From Pseudomonadota bacterium (GTDB lineage: Bacteria; Pseudomonadota; Alphaproteobacteria; Sphingomonadales; Sphingomonadaceae): a stretch of DNA of 47,112 nucleotides. The stretch covers positions 1 to 47,112 of the forward strand of contig JAEZIO010000009.1 of NCBI GenBank assembly GCA_023436615.1, given 5' to 3'. The stretch's first letter is position 1; each line of letters begins with the position of its first letter. A program made the translations under genes and the position numbers. The notes below the pieces were generated by a model that was not told where the DNA came from, ran no database searches, and was given only the letters and a program-made list of their open reading frames with translations. Below are positions 8,640-17,177 of the stretch, one piece after another.

Positions 8640-9694
8640 AGCTCTTGCGGCTGTTCGGAGGCCGGTCCGCCCCTTCGGCGCCCAGCGGCGAAGCGCCTGC
8701 AGCGCCAGAGCGACACGCGGCCCCGGCTGCGCAGACCGGCCGGATCACGACGAAGTGGCTGGACCTCGAATATGGCGAGGTGCCGCTGCGCGGAAAGACG
8801 ATGCGCTTCGCAACTACCGGATCGTCGAGCAGGAAGCGGCTTCGAAGCCTGTTTTCGAAGGAGCCGATCACGCTCGCGTGGATCGACAGCTTCGGCCAGG
8901 GCGAGACTCTTCATGACATCGGCGCCAACGTCGGCATGTACACCGTTTACGCGGCGGTGATGCGTGACTCGACGGTCTATGCATTCGAGCCGGAGGCGCT
9001 CAATTACGCCGAGCTCAACAAGAACATCTTCCTGAATGACCTCGATGCGCGAGTGCTCGCCTATTGCGTCGCCCTCAGCGACGTCGACAAGGCGGACCGG
9101 CTCCTGCTGAGCGACTTCGGAATTGGCATTTCGTACCACGATTTCGAGGAGAACAGCTGGACCGACGACAAGGCGTTCGCGCATGATTGGGTGGTTCGCA
9201 AGGACGAGCGCCGGCAGCAGGGATGCATCGGACGAACGCTGGATTCGCTGATCCGCGAGGGACTTGCTGTACCCGACCACATCAAGATCGACGTGGACGG
9301 ACTGGAGCATCGCGTCATCGGAGGCATGCTGGAGACGCTGAAGCGGCCCGAGCTCAAGACGGTCCTCGTCGAGATCAATTTCGACAATCCGCGAAATCTG
9401 GCGGTGATAGAAACCTTCGCGGCGCTCGGCTGGCGGTTCTCCTGGGAGCAGCTGCGCATCAACCGATCGGTGAAATTCTCAGTCGAGAAGATCAAATCCT
9501 ACCAGGATCGAGGAGTCGGCGGCCTAAACTACATATTCTACAGGGATGAATGGTACGATCGCTTCTTCGCGGACCTGTTCGATTCATATACCCCTGGCGA
9601 GCCGCTCGATACCGGTGAAGCGATGGAGCGGGCGGGGCCTCGCAGAAACGAAAACCGGTCAGCCGGCGGCGCCGCCGCCGAAGCCACGCCCTAG
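8636..9694 (+). CDS. FkbM family methyltransferase
   Basis: 352 residues from ATG 8636 (ATGA overlap with the epimerase stop). The SAM-binding motif I is LHDIGANVGMYTVYAA, motif II includes VYAFEPEALNYAELNKNI, and the post-motif IKIDVDGLEHRVIGGM is the characteristic FkbM 'D-x-(E/D)-G-x-E' segment. FkbM enzymes O-methylate sugars or glycan-linked groups. In ABC-exported polysaccharides methylation may cap or decorate the chain, though the target here is unknown. The first ~50 residues are a Pro/Ala-rich linker and the last ~30 are low-complexity. The 3' end overlaps, antisense, the 3' end of the convergent coiled-coil gene by 36 bases. It is the last gene of the rightward block. Confidence 0.9.
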   Translation: MKLLRLFGGRSAPSAPSGEAPAAPERHAAPAAQTGRITTKWLDLEYGEVPLRGKTMRFATTGSSSRKRLRSLFSKEPITLAWIDSFGQGETLHDIGANVGMYTVYAAVMRDSTVYAFEPEALNYAELNKNIFLNDLDARVLAYCVALSDVDKADRLLLSDFGIGISYHDFEENSWTDDKAFAHDWVVRKDERRQQGCIGRTLDSLIREGLAVPDHIKIDVDGLEHRVIGGMLETLKRPELKTVLVEINFDNPRNLAVIETFAALGWRFSWEQLRINRSVKFSVEKIKSYQDRGVGGLNYIFYRDEWYDRFFADLFDSYTPGEPLDTGEAMERAGPRRNENRSAGGAAAEATP

Positions 9695-10117
9695 GAGGCG
9701 CCGCGCGCGCCGCAGCAATTCCTTCGCGAGCCAGCGCGGGCTGGAACGCAAAAGACGCAGCTCAAGCATTCCCAATTCGGTGTAACGCGCCCGCAATTCT
9801 GCGTCTCGGCGGGCGATCACGCGGGCCATCTCCTTGCGCCGGTCACGACTGGCGGCGAGCTCGGAACGGGCCTGATGCAACTCCGAGCGCGCCTTCAGCA
9901 CGTGCAGTTCGAGGGTTTCGTTGGTTTCCCTCAGCTGGTGAAGCTCCGCCTTCATCAGCGTGGTCAGCCGCCGCTGCTCCTGGAGCAGGGCGTTCAGCTG
10001 CCCGATGTCCTTTCCACCGCTACGCGTTCGCCCCTTGCCCGGCCGGGGGAGCGGCTCCCTCGCCCTGCTGTGAGGGGACTTCTCTGGTTCTTCGACGCGG
10101 ATGCCGGATCCGCTCAA
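9659..10117 (-). CDS. Small basic coiled-coil protein
   Basis: 152 residues, no recognised family. Residues ~38-115 are a continuous heptad-rich helix (LNALLQEQRRLTTLMKAELH, then alternating Leu with Glu/Arg), predicted coiled coil. The C-terminus (LLRSSPRWLAKELLRRARRL) is a strongly basic amphipathic helix like the tails found after coiled coils in some large glycosyltransferases, so membrane or transferase docking is plausible. The start is TTG 10117, overlapping the upstream FkbM stop by four bases (TCAA on the plus strand); no ATG is available before residue 55. The 3' end overlaps the convergent FkbM gene. Reality is supported by coupling to the methyltransferase and by a coherent coiled-coil pattern. 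Function is unknown. Confidence 0.6.
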   Translation of the reverse strand: MSGSGIRVEEPEKSPHSRAREPLPRPGKGRTRSGGKDIGQLNALLQEQRRLTTLMKAELHQLRETNETLELHVLKARSELHQARSELAASRDRRKEMARVIARRDAELRARYTELGMLELRLLRSSPRWLAKELLRRARRLLGRGFGGGAAG

Positions 10118-10776
10118 CGATCGTCCTCGAAGACGTAGACGCGGTCGGCCTGCGCGCGCTCTTTCGGAGTCATACCGTACGAAACAAGCAGGTCCGCTGC
10201 CATCTTGATGTGCTCGGCGCCCTGAGTGCCGATCTTCTCCTCGATGAGGATGACCGGGCGGTGACGAAGAACCGTTTCGCGTGCGCCCAGCAGAGCCAGA
10301 TATTCCGCGCCCTGGACGTCGAACTTGATGAGATCGACCGCATCGAATTCAAAGCTGTCGATCGTCTTGACGTCGACATCGATCGTGCGTTCAGGCCGAA
10401 GGTTCACGTCGGGCGTGACTACGCCAGGATGGTTGCAGATGAAGGAACCGCCGGACGACCCGGTCCGATACATTTTCAACGTTCCGGGCTCATCTGCAAT
10501 CGCGCAATCTTCTATGCGCACGTTCGCGGGGACGTTGAGCTCCAGGCATTCCCTCGTCAGCGGCATGGGCTCGAATGCGACGACTTCTTCAAAGCGCGAG
10601 GCGAAGTCACGGGAGAAGATTCCGACGTTGGCGCCTACGTCCAACGCCCGCTTCCAGCGCTTCACATATGGATAGGCGGCTTCCCTGTCGGCCTTCTGGT
10701 AGTCGATGACTTCGTCGCCGTATTTCGTGAAATGGTGTTCGCCGTCCGGAAAAAACAGGCCGCCGCTCTTGAACAT
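10114..10776 (-). CDS. FkbM family methyltransferase
   Basis: 220 residues, ATG start. Motif I is LDVGANVGIFSRDFA, the acidic ribose-binding region is VVAFEPMPLTRECLELN, and the family segment is IKFDVQGAEYLALLGA, followed by VILIEEKIG. It is shorter than the 352-residue FkbM at 8636 and lacks the N-terminal extension, so it is a distinct paralog. It is the third gene of a leftward block (FkbM, oxygenase, FkbM, coiled coil), separated from the oxygenase gene by 57 bases and coupled to the coiled-coil gene by a start-stop overlap. Likely O-methylation of a capsule sugar; the target is unknown. Confidence 0.9.
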   Translation of the reverse strand: MFKSGGLFFPDGEHHFTKYGDEVIDYQKADREAAYPYVKRWKRALDVGANVGIFSRDFASRFEEVVAFEPMPLTRECLELNVPANVRIEDCAIADEPGTLKMYRTGSSGGSFICNHPGVVTPDVNLRPERTIDVDVKTIDSFEFDAVDLIKFDVQGAEYLALLGARETVLRHRPVILIEEKIGTQGAEHIKMAADLLVSYGMTPKERAQADRVYVFEDDR

Positions 10777-10833
10777 GGTACGTACTCTCCACTTAGCTCA
10801 TTCGGCGAACATTTCGCTCGGCCTGAAACATGA

Positions 10834-11652
10834 TCACGCAGTGGCTGCTGGCACGGTTCTCGACAAGTTCGGCACCGACAGTCCGGCCTCCTCGATCACG
10901 CACACCTGGCAGCCGCACCGCGGTTCATCGATCTTCCAAGTCTCGAACTGCGCGCCGCCGCCGTAAATGATCTGGTGGCTGATCGTTTTCGGGTTCGCAT
11001 ACCAGACAGCACCAGGCGCAAACTCGATTTGATGAACCGGAGTTCCCTCGCGAAGAGGCCCGACGTTCTTTAATCCCGCGGATCGCAGCGGAACGCTTGG
11101 CGATTCCCCCGGCTTGAGGTCCTTCAGGATCGTCTGCACTTCGTCGCCGTGCTGGCTGCACATTTCCCGGAAACTAGGTCCGACGTTCCACACGCGAGGG
11201 CGAACATCGAAATTCAGGACGGACATCAGGGCCGTTTTTCCGCATTCGACGTGGTACGTGTCGAAATGAAGGGGCTCCAGTTCCGTAATCATCGGGCGGT
11301 ACGAACGGTCGCCTTTCTCGGTCAGGCGGTAGCCGAACAGCTTTTCGGTAAGCTCTTTGATCCGCCCGGTTGCGAGGCCGTGCGCCCGCTTGAAGCTCTC
11401 GCTTGTCGGCACGCCCTTGTTGAACTTGTCCTTGAATTTACGGCGTTCGTCCGAAAGGCCTTCGCGAAGGCCTTCGAGGATGTCGGTCTCGATCGCGCCA
11501 TCCACAACCACGATGCCTGGCCGTTCGAATATGCGGCGCAGTTCCTGCTGCCGCTCCGGCCTGGCGAGCTCGCTGAGGTCGGCGGGACAACGGATAAGCT
11601 CCACCGGTATTTCACGGTCACCGCTGAGCCGGATCTTCGTTTCGCTGATCAT
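10834..11652 (-). CDS. Kdo-hydroxylase-like 2-oxoglutarate/Fe(II) oxygenase
   Basis: 272 residues, ATG start. A likely Fe(II) facial triad is visible: H129-x-D131 in LEPLHFDTYHVECG and distal H226 in TISHQIIYG. Between them sits VLNFDVRPRVWNVG, which recalls the double-stranded beta-helix of Kdo 3-hydroxylase (KdoO) proteins. The product of 21256-22164 shares the same HxD, RPR-WNV and SHQI-YG landmarks, so the two are paralogs. KdoO enzymes hydroxylate Kdo at C3 to form Ko in lipopolysaccharide; here the substrate could be Kdo of the capsule linker or another acidic sugar. A cysteine-bearing segment (CGCQVC) near the C-terminus is peculiar to this copy. Family assignment is from motif memory, so another oxygenase subfamily is possible. 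Confidence 0.65.
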   Translation of the reverse strand: MISETKIRLSGDREIPVELIRCPADLSELARPERQQELRRIFERPGIVVVDGAIETDILEGLREGLSDERRKFKDKFNKGVPTSESFKRAHGLATGRIKELTEKLFGYRLTEKGDRSYRPMITELEPLHFDTYHVECGKTALMSVLNFDVRPRVWNVGPSFREMCSQHGDEVQTILKDLKPGESPSVPLRSAGLKNVGPLREGTPVHQIEFAPGAVWYANPKTISHQIIYGGGAQFETWKIDEPRCGCQVCVIEEAGLSVPNLSRTVPAATA

Positions 11653-11668
11653 GAAAGCCTCGAGTTGC

Positions 11669-12610
11669 TTACGCCCCAGGTGCGTCGGCGACAGCTGCGC
11701 CTACATGCGAGTGGGACGAAGCGAAAGCCTCAAAAAGACTGCGGTGAACGATTATCAATTCAATCGTCGCCTTGCGTGTCAGCAGCTGATTGAAGATGAT
11801 GTAGCCGTTATCCTTGAGCTTCCGCATCAAGGAGAGAATTTTCGGCAAATAGGTGATCGGGTTTTCAACGCCTTTAATTTCAAATTCAGTTACAATCTGC
11901 TTCGGCCGGATGTCTGTTTCATCCAGCATCTGGTTGAGCACGTCGTCAGCGACGCCTTCTACGTCCATCTTAAGTATGTCGATAGAGTCATGTCCGTTCT
12001 CGGCCATGAACATGTCGAGCGTCCTGCAGTGCACGAGCTCGAAGGCTCCATCTGCACCGTGGATTGGATGGAGAGACGAATTCAGCTTGCCGACCTTGTC
12101 GCTGATGTAGAGCTTTGTCGTCGTCTCGAACGAATATATTCCTTCCGACTTGAATATGAGCCGTTCATCGTGGTTGTGGTTTTCCATGAACACGGACACG
12201 CCTGGTGTGGGGTCATACATGTAGATGGGCACGGAGAACAAATCGGCCGCAGTCTTATCGAAAGTTATATCGTTGCCGATACCAAAGGAATAAATGACCG
12301 GCTTGGAGTTCATCGGCAGCCTGTGGATCAGGTAATTTCCAACTCTTACGAACCGCTCTTCCTGTGAAGTATAGGAGTCCGAAAAGGCTGACTGAAATAG
12401 CAGCAGCAAAACTTGCCATACGGGAGCCCATGATTTTCCGGATGGCTTGATCAAACAGAGGCGAAAGATTTCAAGAATCTGCTGATCCGTGAATTTGTCA
12501 CGGAGATATTCGTTCTCGCTAATGAACTCGGCGTCAACAATGTCTCTTAGGCTGCTCTCCGCATCCTTCAGAAATTGCGTGAGGTGTTTATCCGTGACTA
12601 CTTTTACCAT
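11669..12610 (-). CDS. FkbM-type methyltransferase of low GC content
   Basis: 313 residues, ATG start. IYSFGIGNDITFDKTAA replaces the usual DxGANxG motif, YMYDPTPGV follows where the acidic ribose-binding residue is expected, and DILKMDVEGVADDVLNQML is the FkbM signature, with VTEFEIKG after it. This places it in the Methyltransf_21 group but as a divergent branch. Two 60-base lines counted inside the gene (11761-11820 and 11881-11940) are 50% and 47% GC, against about two-thirds in neighbours, and Asn, Ile and Lys are more frequent. This points to recent acquisition. It is first in the leftward block, 16 bases before the oxygenase gene, and faces a 350-base gene-free spacer that presumably holds its promoter. 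Confidence 0.85.
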   Translation of the reverse strand: MVKVVTDKHLTQFLKDAESSLRDIVDAEFISENEYLRDKFTDQQILEIFRLCLIKPSGKSWAPVWQVLLLLFQSAFSDSYTSQEERFVRVGNYLIHRLPMNSKPVIYSFGIGNDITFDKTAADLFSVPIYMYDPTPGVSVFMENHNHDERLIFKSEGIYSFETTTKLYISDKVGKLNSSLHPIHGADGAFELVHCRTLDMFMAENGHDSIDILKMDVEGVADDVLNQMLDETDIRPKQIVTEFEIKGVENPITYLPKILSLMRKLKDNGYIIFNQLLTRKATIELIIVHRSLFEAFASSHSHVGAAVADAPGA

Positions 12611-12964
12611 GCTATCCAGTCGCTTGAATTGGAACGTGGCTCACTGAAGGCTGACAATTCCTCGGTCGCAAAAGCGGAAATTGCCGACAGTGTCAGGCGA
12701 GTCCTATTTTGTGATGGAATTGAGTCAAGGCCAAAGCCGCTGCAGGGTGGACCAATTCGCTGGCGGAATCGCCATCGCTTGCCTGCTGCCGGGCCCGGCA
12801 TATGAAGATTGGCGCTGGCCAAGCGTGGCCCTATGGCTAAGGCTGACATGTGGATGCTCGCGCTGCGGTCCTCCCCGCATTCCCGCGTGACAAAAGGTCA
12901 ATGCGTAGTGAGACTAGCCGGTGGTCTGCTTGTTGAGTGCTGACAGCCAACGTTGGCCAACATC
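12611..12964 (+). other. Gene-free divergent spacer
   Basis: About 350 bases between the leftward low-GC methyltransferase and the rightward two-module glycosyltransferase. No convincing open frame, RNA gene or strong sigma-70 promoter was found. Short frames present (for example 12681-12890 +) have no recognisable composition. The segment nearest the methyltransferase shares its lower GC, while GC rises after ~12780, so a recombination junction may lie here. A perfect 12-base palindrome GCCAACGTTGGC occupies 12946-12957, just before the next gene. Confidence 0.5.
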
Positions 12965-15475
12965 ATGAATCGCCTTCCCGACAGGGCCTTGACGATAGAA
13001 TTCGAAGCAGGGGTGCTGTCTCCTCTGGAGGGCGAGCCGGTTCATCCGCGCCGCTACAGGATCGGCTGGCTGATCGCTTGTGTAGACGTGGAACGCGACC
13101 GCCTGCGCTACCGCTGCTTCCACGCGGCGCGGGCGCTCGCTCCGGCCTTCGAGAGCAGCTACTTCACCGACGCCGATGAGCTGCAAGGGGCGGTCGCCGG
13201 CCTCGATGCGATCATCGTCGTGGGGCAACTCGATCGATCCGTTGTGGAACTGGTCGCGCTGGCCCGCCGTCGGGGCGTCCCGATCTTTATCGACATGGAG
13301 GATGATCCGGCTGCTGCGTGGCCAGGGAATGAAGACGGGCTAGGCCTGATGGGCTTCCTCGCAGTCGCGCCTTTCGTCGCCGGGTTCACTGTCCCCACTG
13401 CCGACCTGGCCGAGATCATCGAGGCTCTTGCCGTGGATCACGGGCTGCGGGCTGCGCCCGTGCACGTGGTTCCCGACATCGCGGAGACCTGGGCTGCGTA
13501 CCGAGCCACGGCCGAGTTCGTGACCGGCACCCAGTCGCCCGGCGAGCTGGACGTGCCAGAGCCCAAAGAGTCCGTCGATCGTCGGCAAGTCCTTTGGATC
13601 GGCGATTACGGAGCCGACGACAGCAGCAGCGGGATGTTCTCCCTGAAGCCGCACCTCAAGGCGCTGCGGAGCCTAAACCGCGAAATGGCGCTCGAGCTCG
13701 TCATCGTCGGCGATAGCGAGGCAATCTACCAGGCGCTGACCGAGGACTGCGGTTTTCCGACCCGTTACGTTCCCTGGTCGGTCCACTCGGCATATTCGGA
13801 GCTCTTCAGGTCCGACGTCGCGCTGCTCACTGGCTCGCAGGATCGCAGCGGCGCTGCCGGCTCTTCGCACCGCATCTTGCAGGCGCTGGCCGCCGGCGTC
13901 CCGGTCATCACCTCCAAGACCGGATCCAATGCGGAGTTTCAGGAGACCTTGTTCCTCGGGCGGAAAGTGGATGCGCTGCGCCAGTGTCTCGGCCCTTCAC
14001 GCCCACGCACTGTGCTCCCGCGAATTGAGGCGGCGCAATCGATCCTCGATCGCTACAGTCTCGAGCGGCTCGGCACCCTTTGGCTAACGCTGCTTGGGTC
14101 GGCGATCGCGCCAAGCCGAACGGCGCATCGTCCGGACTCCCCCGGCAAGGTCCTCATCCTTCTGGAGGCTGGAGATACTCCAGCCACTATCGCAAACCTG
14201 GTTGCGGCGGCGAACAAGGTCCGCAACCTCGATTATGATCTTCTGGTCGACCGGGAGCTGATCGAGGCCAGTCCGGAGACTGGTGCGGCGCTGCGGGCCG
14301 CGGCATCCATTCCGAGGTTCTTCTCCGGCATGCTTGCCGGCGCAGCGGACCTGCTTTCCCGCTACTCTGGCCTCGTCGTCGAGCGAAGTTCCGCGCCCGT
14401 CGCGATTCGACTGGCCAGCTTTGCCTCGGAGCGTGGAGTGCCGCTAGTCAGCAGCCATCAGGCTATCAACGGCGGCTTGAACAGGTTCGCCAGATCCGAG
14501 CGCGCTGCCGCCCCGGCCCCGAGCGGCATTCGCGCCGGTCCGTACAAGGAGAGGCTCAACCCGGACGGCACGGTGGACTGGGCTTTTGTGGTCGACCGGA
14601 AGGCGCGAGGCTGGATCCTCGATGCCATTTGCAGGGAGATCGGATCGCGGCAGCCGGCGAGCTGGCAGGTCATCTATCACCCTGAGCCGAGCCCGACCGC
14701 GAACAACGTCTTCTTTTCGCATTACGCCTTGCTTCAAAAGTACAACGCAGAGCGGAAGCTGGAGGACCTCAACCGTTCGAGGACGTTCGTCTGGTACACC
14801 CATCCGCGCGAAGAAGACCCCATTCAGGTCGCGAGCCTGCTCCTCGCTTTCGAAAAGGTCACGAAGGTCATCTTCGCCTGTGAGTCCAACCGGCAAATCT
14901 GGCTCCAGCGCGGGCTCGCGGAAGACAAGACGGCGGTCGTTCTCGGCGCGGCGGACCCGCAGCTGTTCCGGTACCACGAACGCGGCGGCGGTGTCGTCGG
15001 ACTGTCCTCGTCCTTCTACGAGCGGAAGAACCCCGACTGCCTCCTCGAACTCGTAAAGCTCCTGCCGCACCGCAACTTCACGCTCCTTGGCCGGAAATGG
15101 AACCAGTACGCGCGCTTCGAGGAAATGCGAGCGCTGCCCAATTTCACGTACAAAAGCGCGCCGTATCGAGAATATGGCGATATTTACGCGACGTTCGATG
15201 TCTTCTTGTCGATGTCGACGCTCGAAGGCGGCCCCATCCCGCTCGTCGAGGCGATGATGAGCAATGCCGTGCCCGTTGCCAGCCGCACCGGCTTTGCTCC
15301 CGACCTCATCCGGCACGGAGAAAACGGCTTCATCTTCGATCTGGAAGCGCCGGCCGAGGATATCGCAGAGATGATCGAGGCGGCGTTCGCGCTTCCGGGC
15401 AATGTCCGCGAGACGGTCGAACGGTACAGCTGGGACAATTTCAGCGCCGCCATCGTGAGCATGGCCAATGACTAG
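12965..15475 (+). CDS. Large glycosyltransferase with two GT-B modules
   Basis: Residues 1 to ~370 form one GT-B-like module: IGWLIACVDVERDRLRYRCF near the start, RVHR-free core, then DVALLTGSQDRSGAAGSSHR and LQALAAGVPVITSKTGS, a GT4-type donor site. A linker (~380-520) follows, then a second GT4 module with IFACESNRQIW, GLSSSFYERKNPDCLLELVK and the classic STLEGGPIPLVEAMMSNAVP (E-x7-E) ending in HGENGFIFD. The total of ~836 residues fits a bifunctional enzyme that might add two sugars alternately or sequentially. I chose ATG 12965; TTG 12953, four codons upstream and inside a palindrome, is possible. No clear ribosome-binding site precedes either. The 3' end overlaps the next gene by eight bases. 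Acceptor and donor are unknown. Confidence 0.8.
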   Translation: MNRLPDRALTIEFEAGVLSPLEGEPVHPRRYRIGWLIACVDVERDRLRYRCFHAARALAPAFESSYFTDADELQGAVAGLDAIIVVGQLDRSVVELVALARRRGVPIFIDMEDDPAAAWPGNEDGLGLMGFLAVAPFVAGFTVPTADLAEIIEALAVDHGLRAAPVHVVPDIAETWAAYRATAEFVTGTQSPGELDVPEPKESVDRRQVLWIGDYGADDSSSGMFSLKPHLKALRSLNREMALELVIVGDSEAIYQALTEDCGFPTRYVPWSVHSAYSELFRSDVALLTGSQDRSGAAGSSHRILQALAAGVPVITSKTGSNAEFQETLFLGRKVDALRQCLGPSRPRTVLPRIEAAQSILDRYSLERLGTLWLTLLGSAIAPSRTAHRPDSPGKVLILLEAGDTPATIANLVAAANKVRNLDYDLLVDRELIEASPETGAALRAAASIPRFFSGMLAGAADLLSRYSGLVVERSSAPVAIRLASFASERGVPLVSSHQAINGGLNRFARSERAAAPAPSGIRAGPYKERLNPDGTVDWAFVVDRKARGWILDAICREIGSRQPASWQVIYHPEPSPTANNVFFSHYALLQKYNAERKLEDLNRSRTFVWYTHPREEDPIQVASLLLAFEKVTKVIFACESNRQIWLQRGLAEDKTAVVLGAADPQLFRYHERGGGVVGLSSSFYERKNPDCLLELVKLLPHRNFTLLGRKWNQYARFEEMRALPNFTYKSAPYREYGDIYATFDVFLSMSTLEGGPIPLVEAMMSNAVPVASRTGFAPDLIRHGENGFIFDLEAPAEDIAEMIEAAFALPGNVRETVERYSWDNFSAAIVSMAND

Positions 15476-17177
15476 AGCCGATCTGACGGCTGTGATGATC
15501 GGCGGGCGCAGGTTGCTGGGCCGCGATAACCCCCAGCTGGCGGATTGGAGCCGCATGCAGTGGGAAAGCTGGCTGCGGCGGCAGCGTGCCGCGGTGTCGG
15601 ATAGCGGGCCCCGACTTCTGGCGGTCGTGGCCATCACCTGCGTCGACGACCTGCTCCTGCACGTGGGTCTCATGCAGCTCCTCGCTGTGAGCGGCTCGCG
15701 GTGCAGGGTCGTGCTCAGCCTCGCCGAGGAAGAGGCCGTCCGCGTCGTTCGGGCGCTCGCCCGGCGCGAAGGGTGGGGTTCGTTGGTCTACATCGTCACC
15801 GACGGCGACTGCGACGACATGCTCCAGGGCTTGCCGCCGAGCACCCTCGTCGGCGTCTTTCCATACCCCGCTCTCCTGCGGCCCGACGCTCTTGCGCGAG
15901 TAACGCAACACTCGTCGAAGACTGGACAGGACGACGTGGTCTGCGCGCCGGGCGAACCTTTCGTTGGTCTTGCCGCAAATTATGGAACTTGGTCCGCCGG
16001 ACGATCAGCGATCATTCGCGATCACGCGGTCGAGGCGCTCCGCTCGATATTATCCCAAGACTCCAAACAGCTCAGGCCAGCGAGCCAAAGCGGTATCGAT
16101 CCCATGTATTGTGCTGGCGGCGCCGGTAGCTTGAGCGGCAGCGGCCGGGCGGATTCGGGGCGCCTCGAGCTCCCTGAGTTCGGCTATCGGGACGAGCTCG
16201 TCGTAATTCATGGGAATGAACGCGCGGATGAAGCTGTCATCGCGCGTCGGCACGGCGATTTGTGCACAGGCCGAAAGGTGGCGATCAGGGTTCCGGCGGC
16301 CCTTCTTGCAAGCGAACCCCAGCCGATCCGAGTCGAGCTACGATGTCCCGAGGGCGCGAGCGGCACTGACTTCATGTTCCACGTGCCGCCCTCGCAGCTC
16401 AAACCCTGGATGATCAGCGCGTTCCTGAACCGCGGCGGCGGAGGCAATCCGGTAATTCACGCGTTCGCAGAAGCCCTCGGCTGCCGCATCGCCTACGCTG
16501 AGGACGAGCCTGACGTTCTGCGCGAGATACCCGTCGTCTGGGGCGTCCTTCGTGACAGCGACCGCATATTGGCACAGGCCAAGGCCCAGTCGCTCTATTT
16601 CTTCTATATCGACCATGCCTACTTCAACCGGGGCCACGGCCGGACGTACCGCATCACCCGCAACGGCTATGAAGCGGGAGCCGTCCGAAAATGCCCGCCC
16701 GACCGGATCGCGAGTATCGAGGTCGAGCTGCTTCCGTGGCGCAAAGGGCGCGAGATAATCGTTTGCCCCCCGACCGAATTTTTCATGCACGCACACAATT
16801 GCGCGGACTGGCTGGATTCCACGCTCGAGAAGCTTCGCGATGTTACGGACCGGCCGATCACGGTACGCGAGAAGCCAAGGCCCGGAGAAACCGCGGTGCC
16901 GCTGGCGAAGGCGCTGGAGACGGCGCACGCGCTCGTCACACACTCCTCCAATGTCGCGATCGAGGCCGCTTGCCTTGGAACGCCTGTCTTCGTCTCGCCG
17001 GCAAGCGCAGCGGCGCCGGTGGGCGAAACCGATATTTCGAAGATCGAGAGCCCGGTTTATCCCGATCGCGAAGCGTGGCTCAATCACTTGGCCTATAATC
17101 AGTTTTCATTTGAGGAAATCCGCGACGGCCTCGCGTGGCGAATGCTCCTCGAGCTGGAAGGCCGCGATCTTGCGTGA
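15468..17177 (+). CDS. Uncharacterised capsule-locus protein with GT-like C-terminal domain
   Basis: 569 residues from ATG 15468, overlapping the previous gene. Residues 1 to ~200 contain ITCVDDLLLHVGLMQLLAVS and a GDCDD cluster, weakly reminiscent of a GT-A fold. Residues ~300-569 form a separate domain with NPVIHAFAEALG, SLYFFYIDHAYFNRGHG, RPITVREKPRPGE and ALVTHSSNVAIEAACLGTPVFV, then WLNHLAYNQFSFEEIRDG. I recognise this C-terminal pattern from uncharacterised proteins of bacteria and phages. The HSSN-x-AIEA-x-LGTPV segment resembles the donor loop of GT-B enzymes. Glycosyl transfer is plausible but unproven. The next gene starts inside its last codons. Confidence 0.65.
   Translation: MTRADLTAVMIGGRRLLGRDNPQLADWSRMQWESWLRRQRAAVSDSGPRLLAVVAITCVDDLLLHVGLMQLLAVSGSRCRVVLSLAEEEAVRVVRALARREGWGSLVYIVTDGDCDDMLQGLPPSTLVGVFPYPALLRPDALARVTQHSSKTGQDDVVCAPGEPFVGLAANYGTWSAGRSAIIRDHAVEALRSILSQDSKQLRPASQSGIDPMYCAGGAGSLSGSGRADSGRLELPEFGYRDELVVIHGNERADEAVIARRHGDLCTGRKVAIRVPAALLASEPQPIRVELRCPEGASGTDFMFHVPPSQLKPWMISAFLNRGGGGNPVIHAFAEALGCRIAYAEDEPDVLREIPVVWGVLRDSDRILAQAKAQSLYFFYIDHAYFNRGHGRTYRITRNGYEAGAVRKCPPDRIASIEVELLPWRKGREIIVCPPTEFFMHAHNCADWLDSTLEKLRDVTDRPITVREKPRPGETAVPLAKALETAHALVTHSSNVAIEAACLGTPVFVSPASAAAPVGETDISKIESPVYPDREAWLNHLAYNQFSFEEIRDGLAWRMLLELEGRDLA
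17156..17161 (+). promoter_or_regulatory. Ribosome-binding site deciding a TTG start
   Basis: GGAAGG lies inside the 3' end of the upstream gene, with an 8-base spacer to TTG at 17170. This supports TTG 17170 as the start of the small downstream gene, for which no ATG or GTG in frame gives a similar N-terminus. Confidence 0.55.

Noticed and set aside
12681..12890. Short plus-strand frame in the spacer as a possible gene
   Set aside because: No ribosome-binding site and an irregular composition rich in Cys, Trp and Pro; probably chance.
14444..15673. 409-residue antisense frame opposite the two-module glycosyltransferase
   Set aside because: Shadow frame; sense-strand E-x7-E motif and overlaps support the opposite coding direction.
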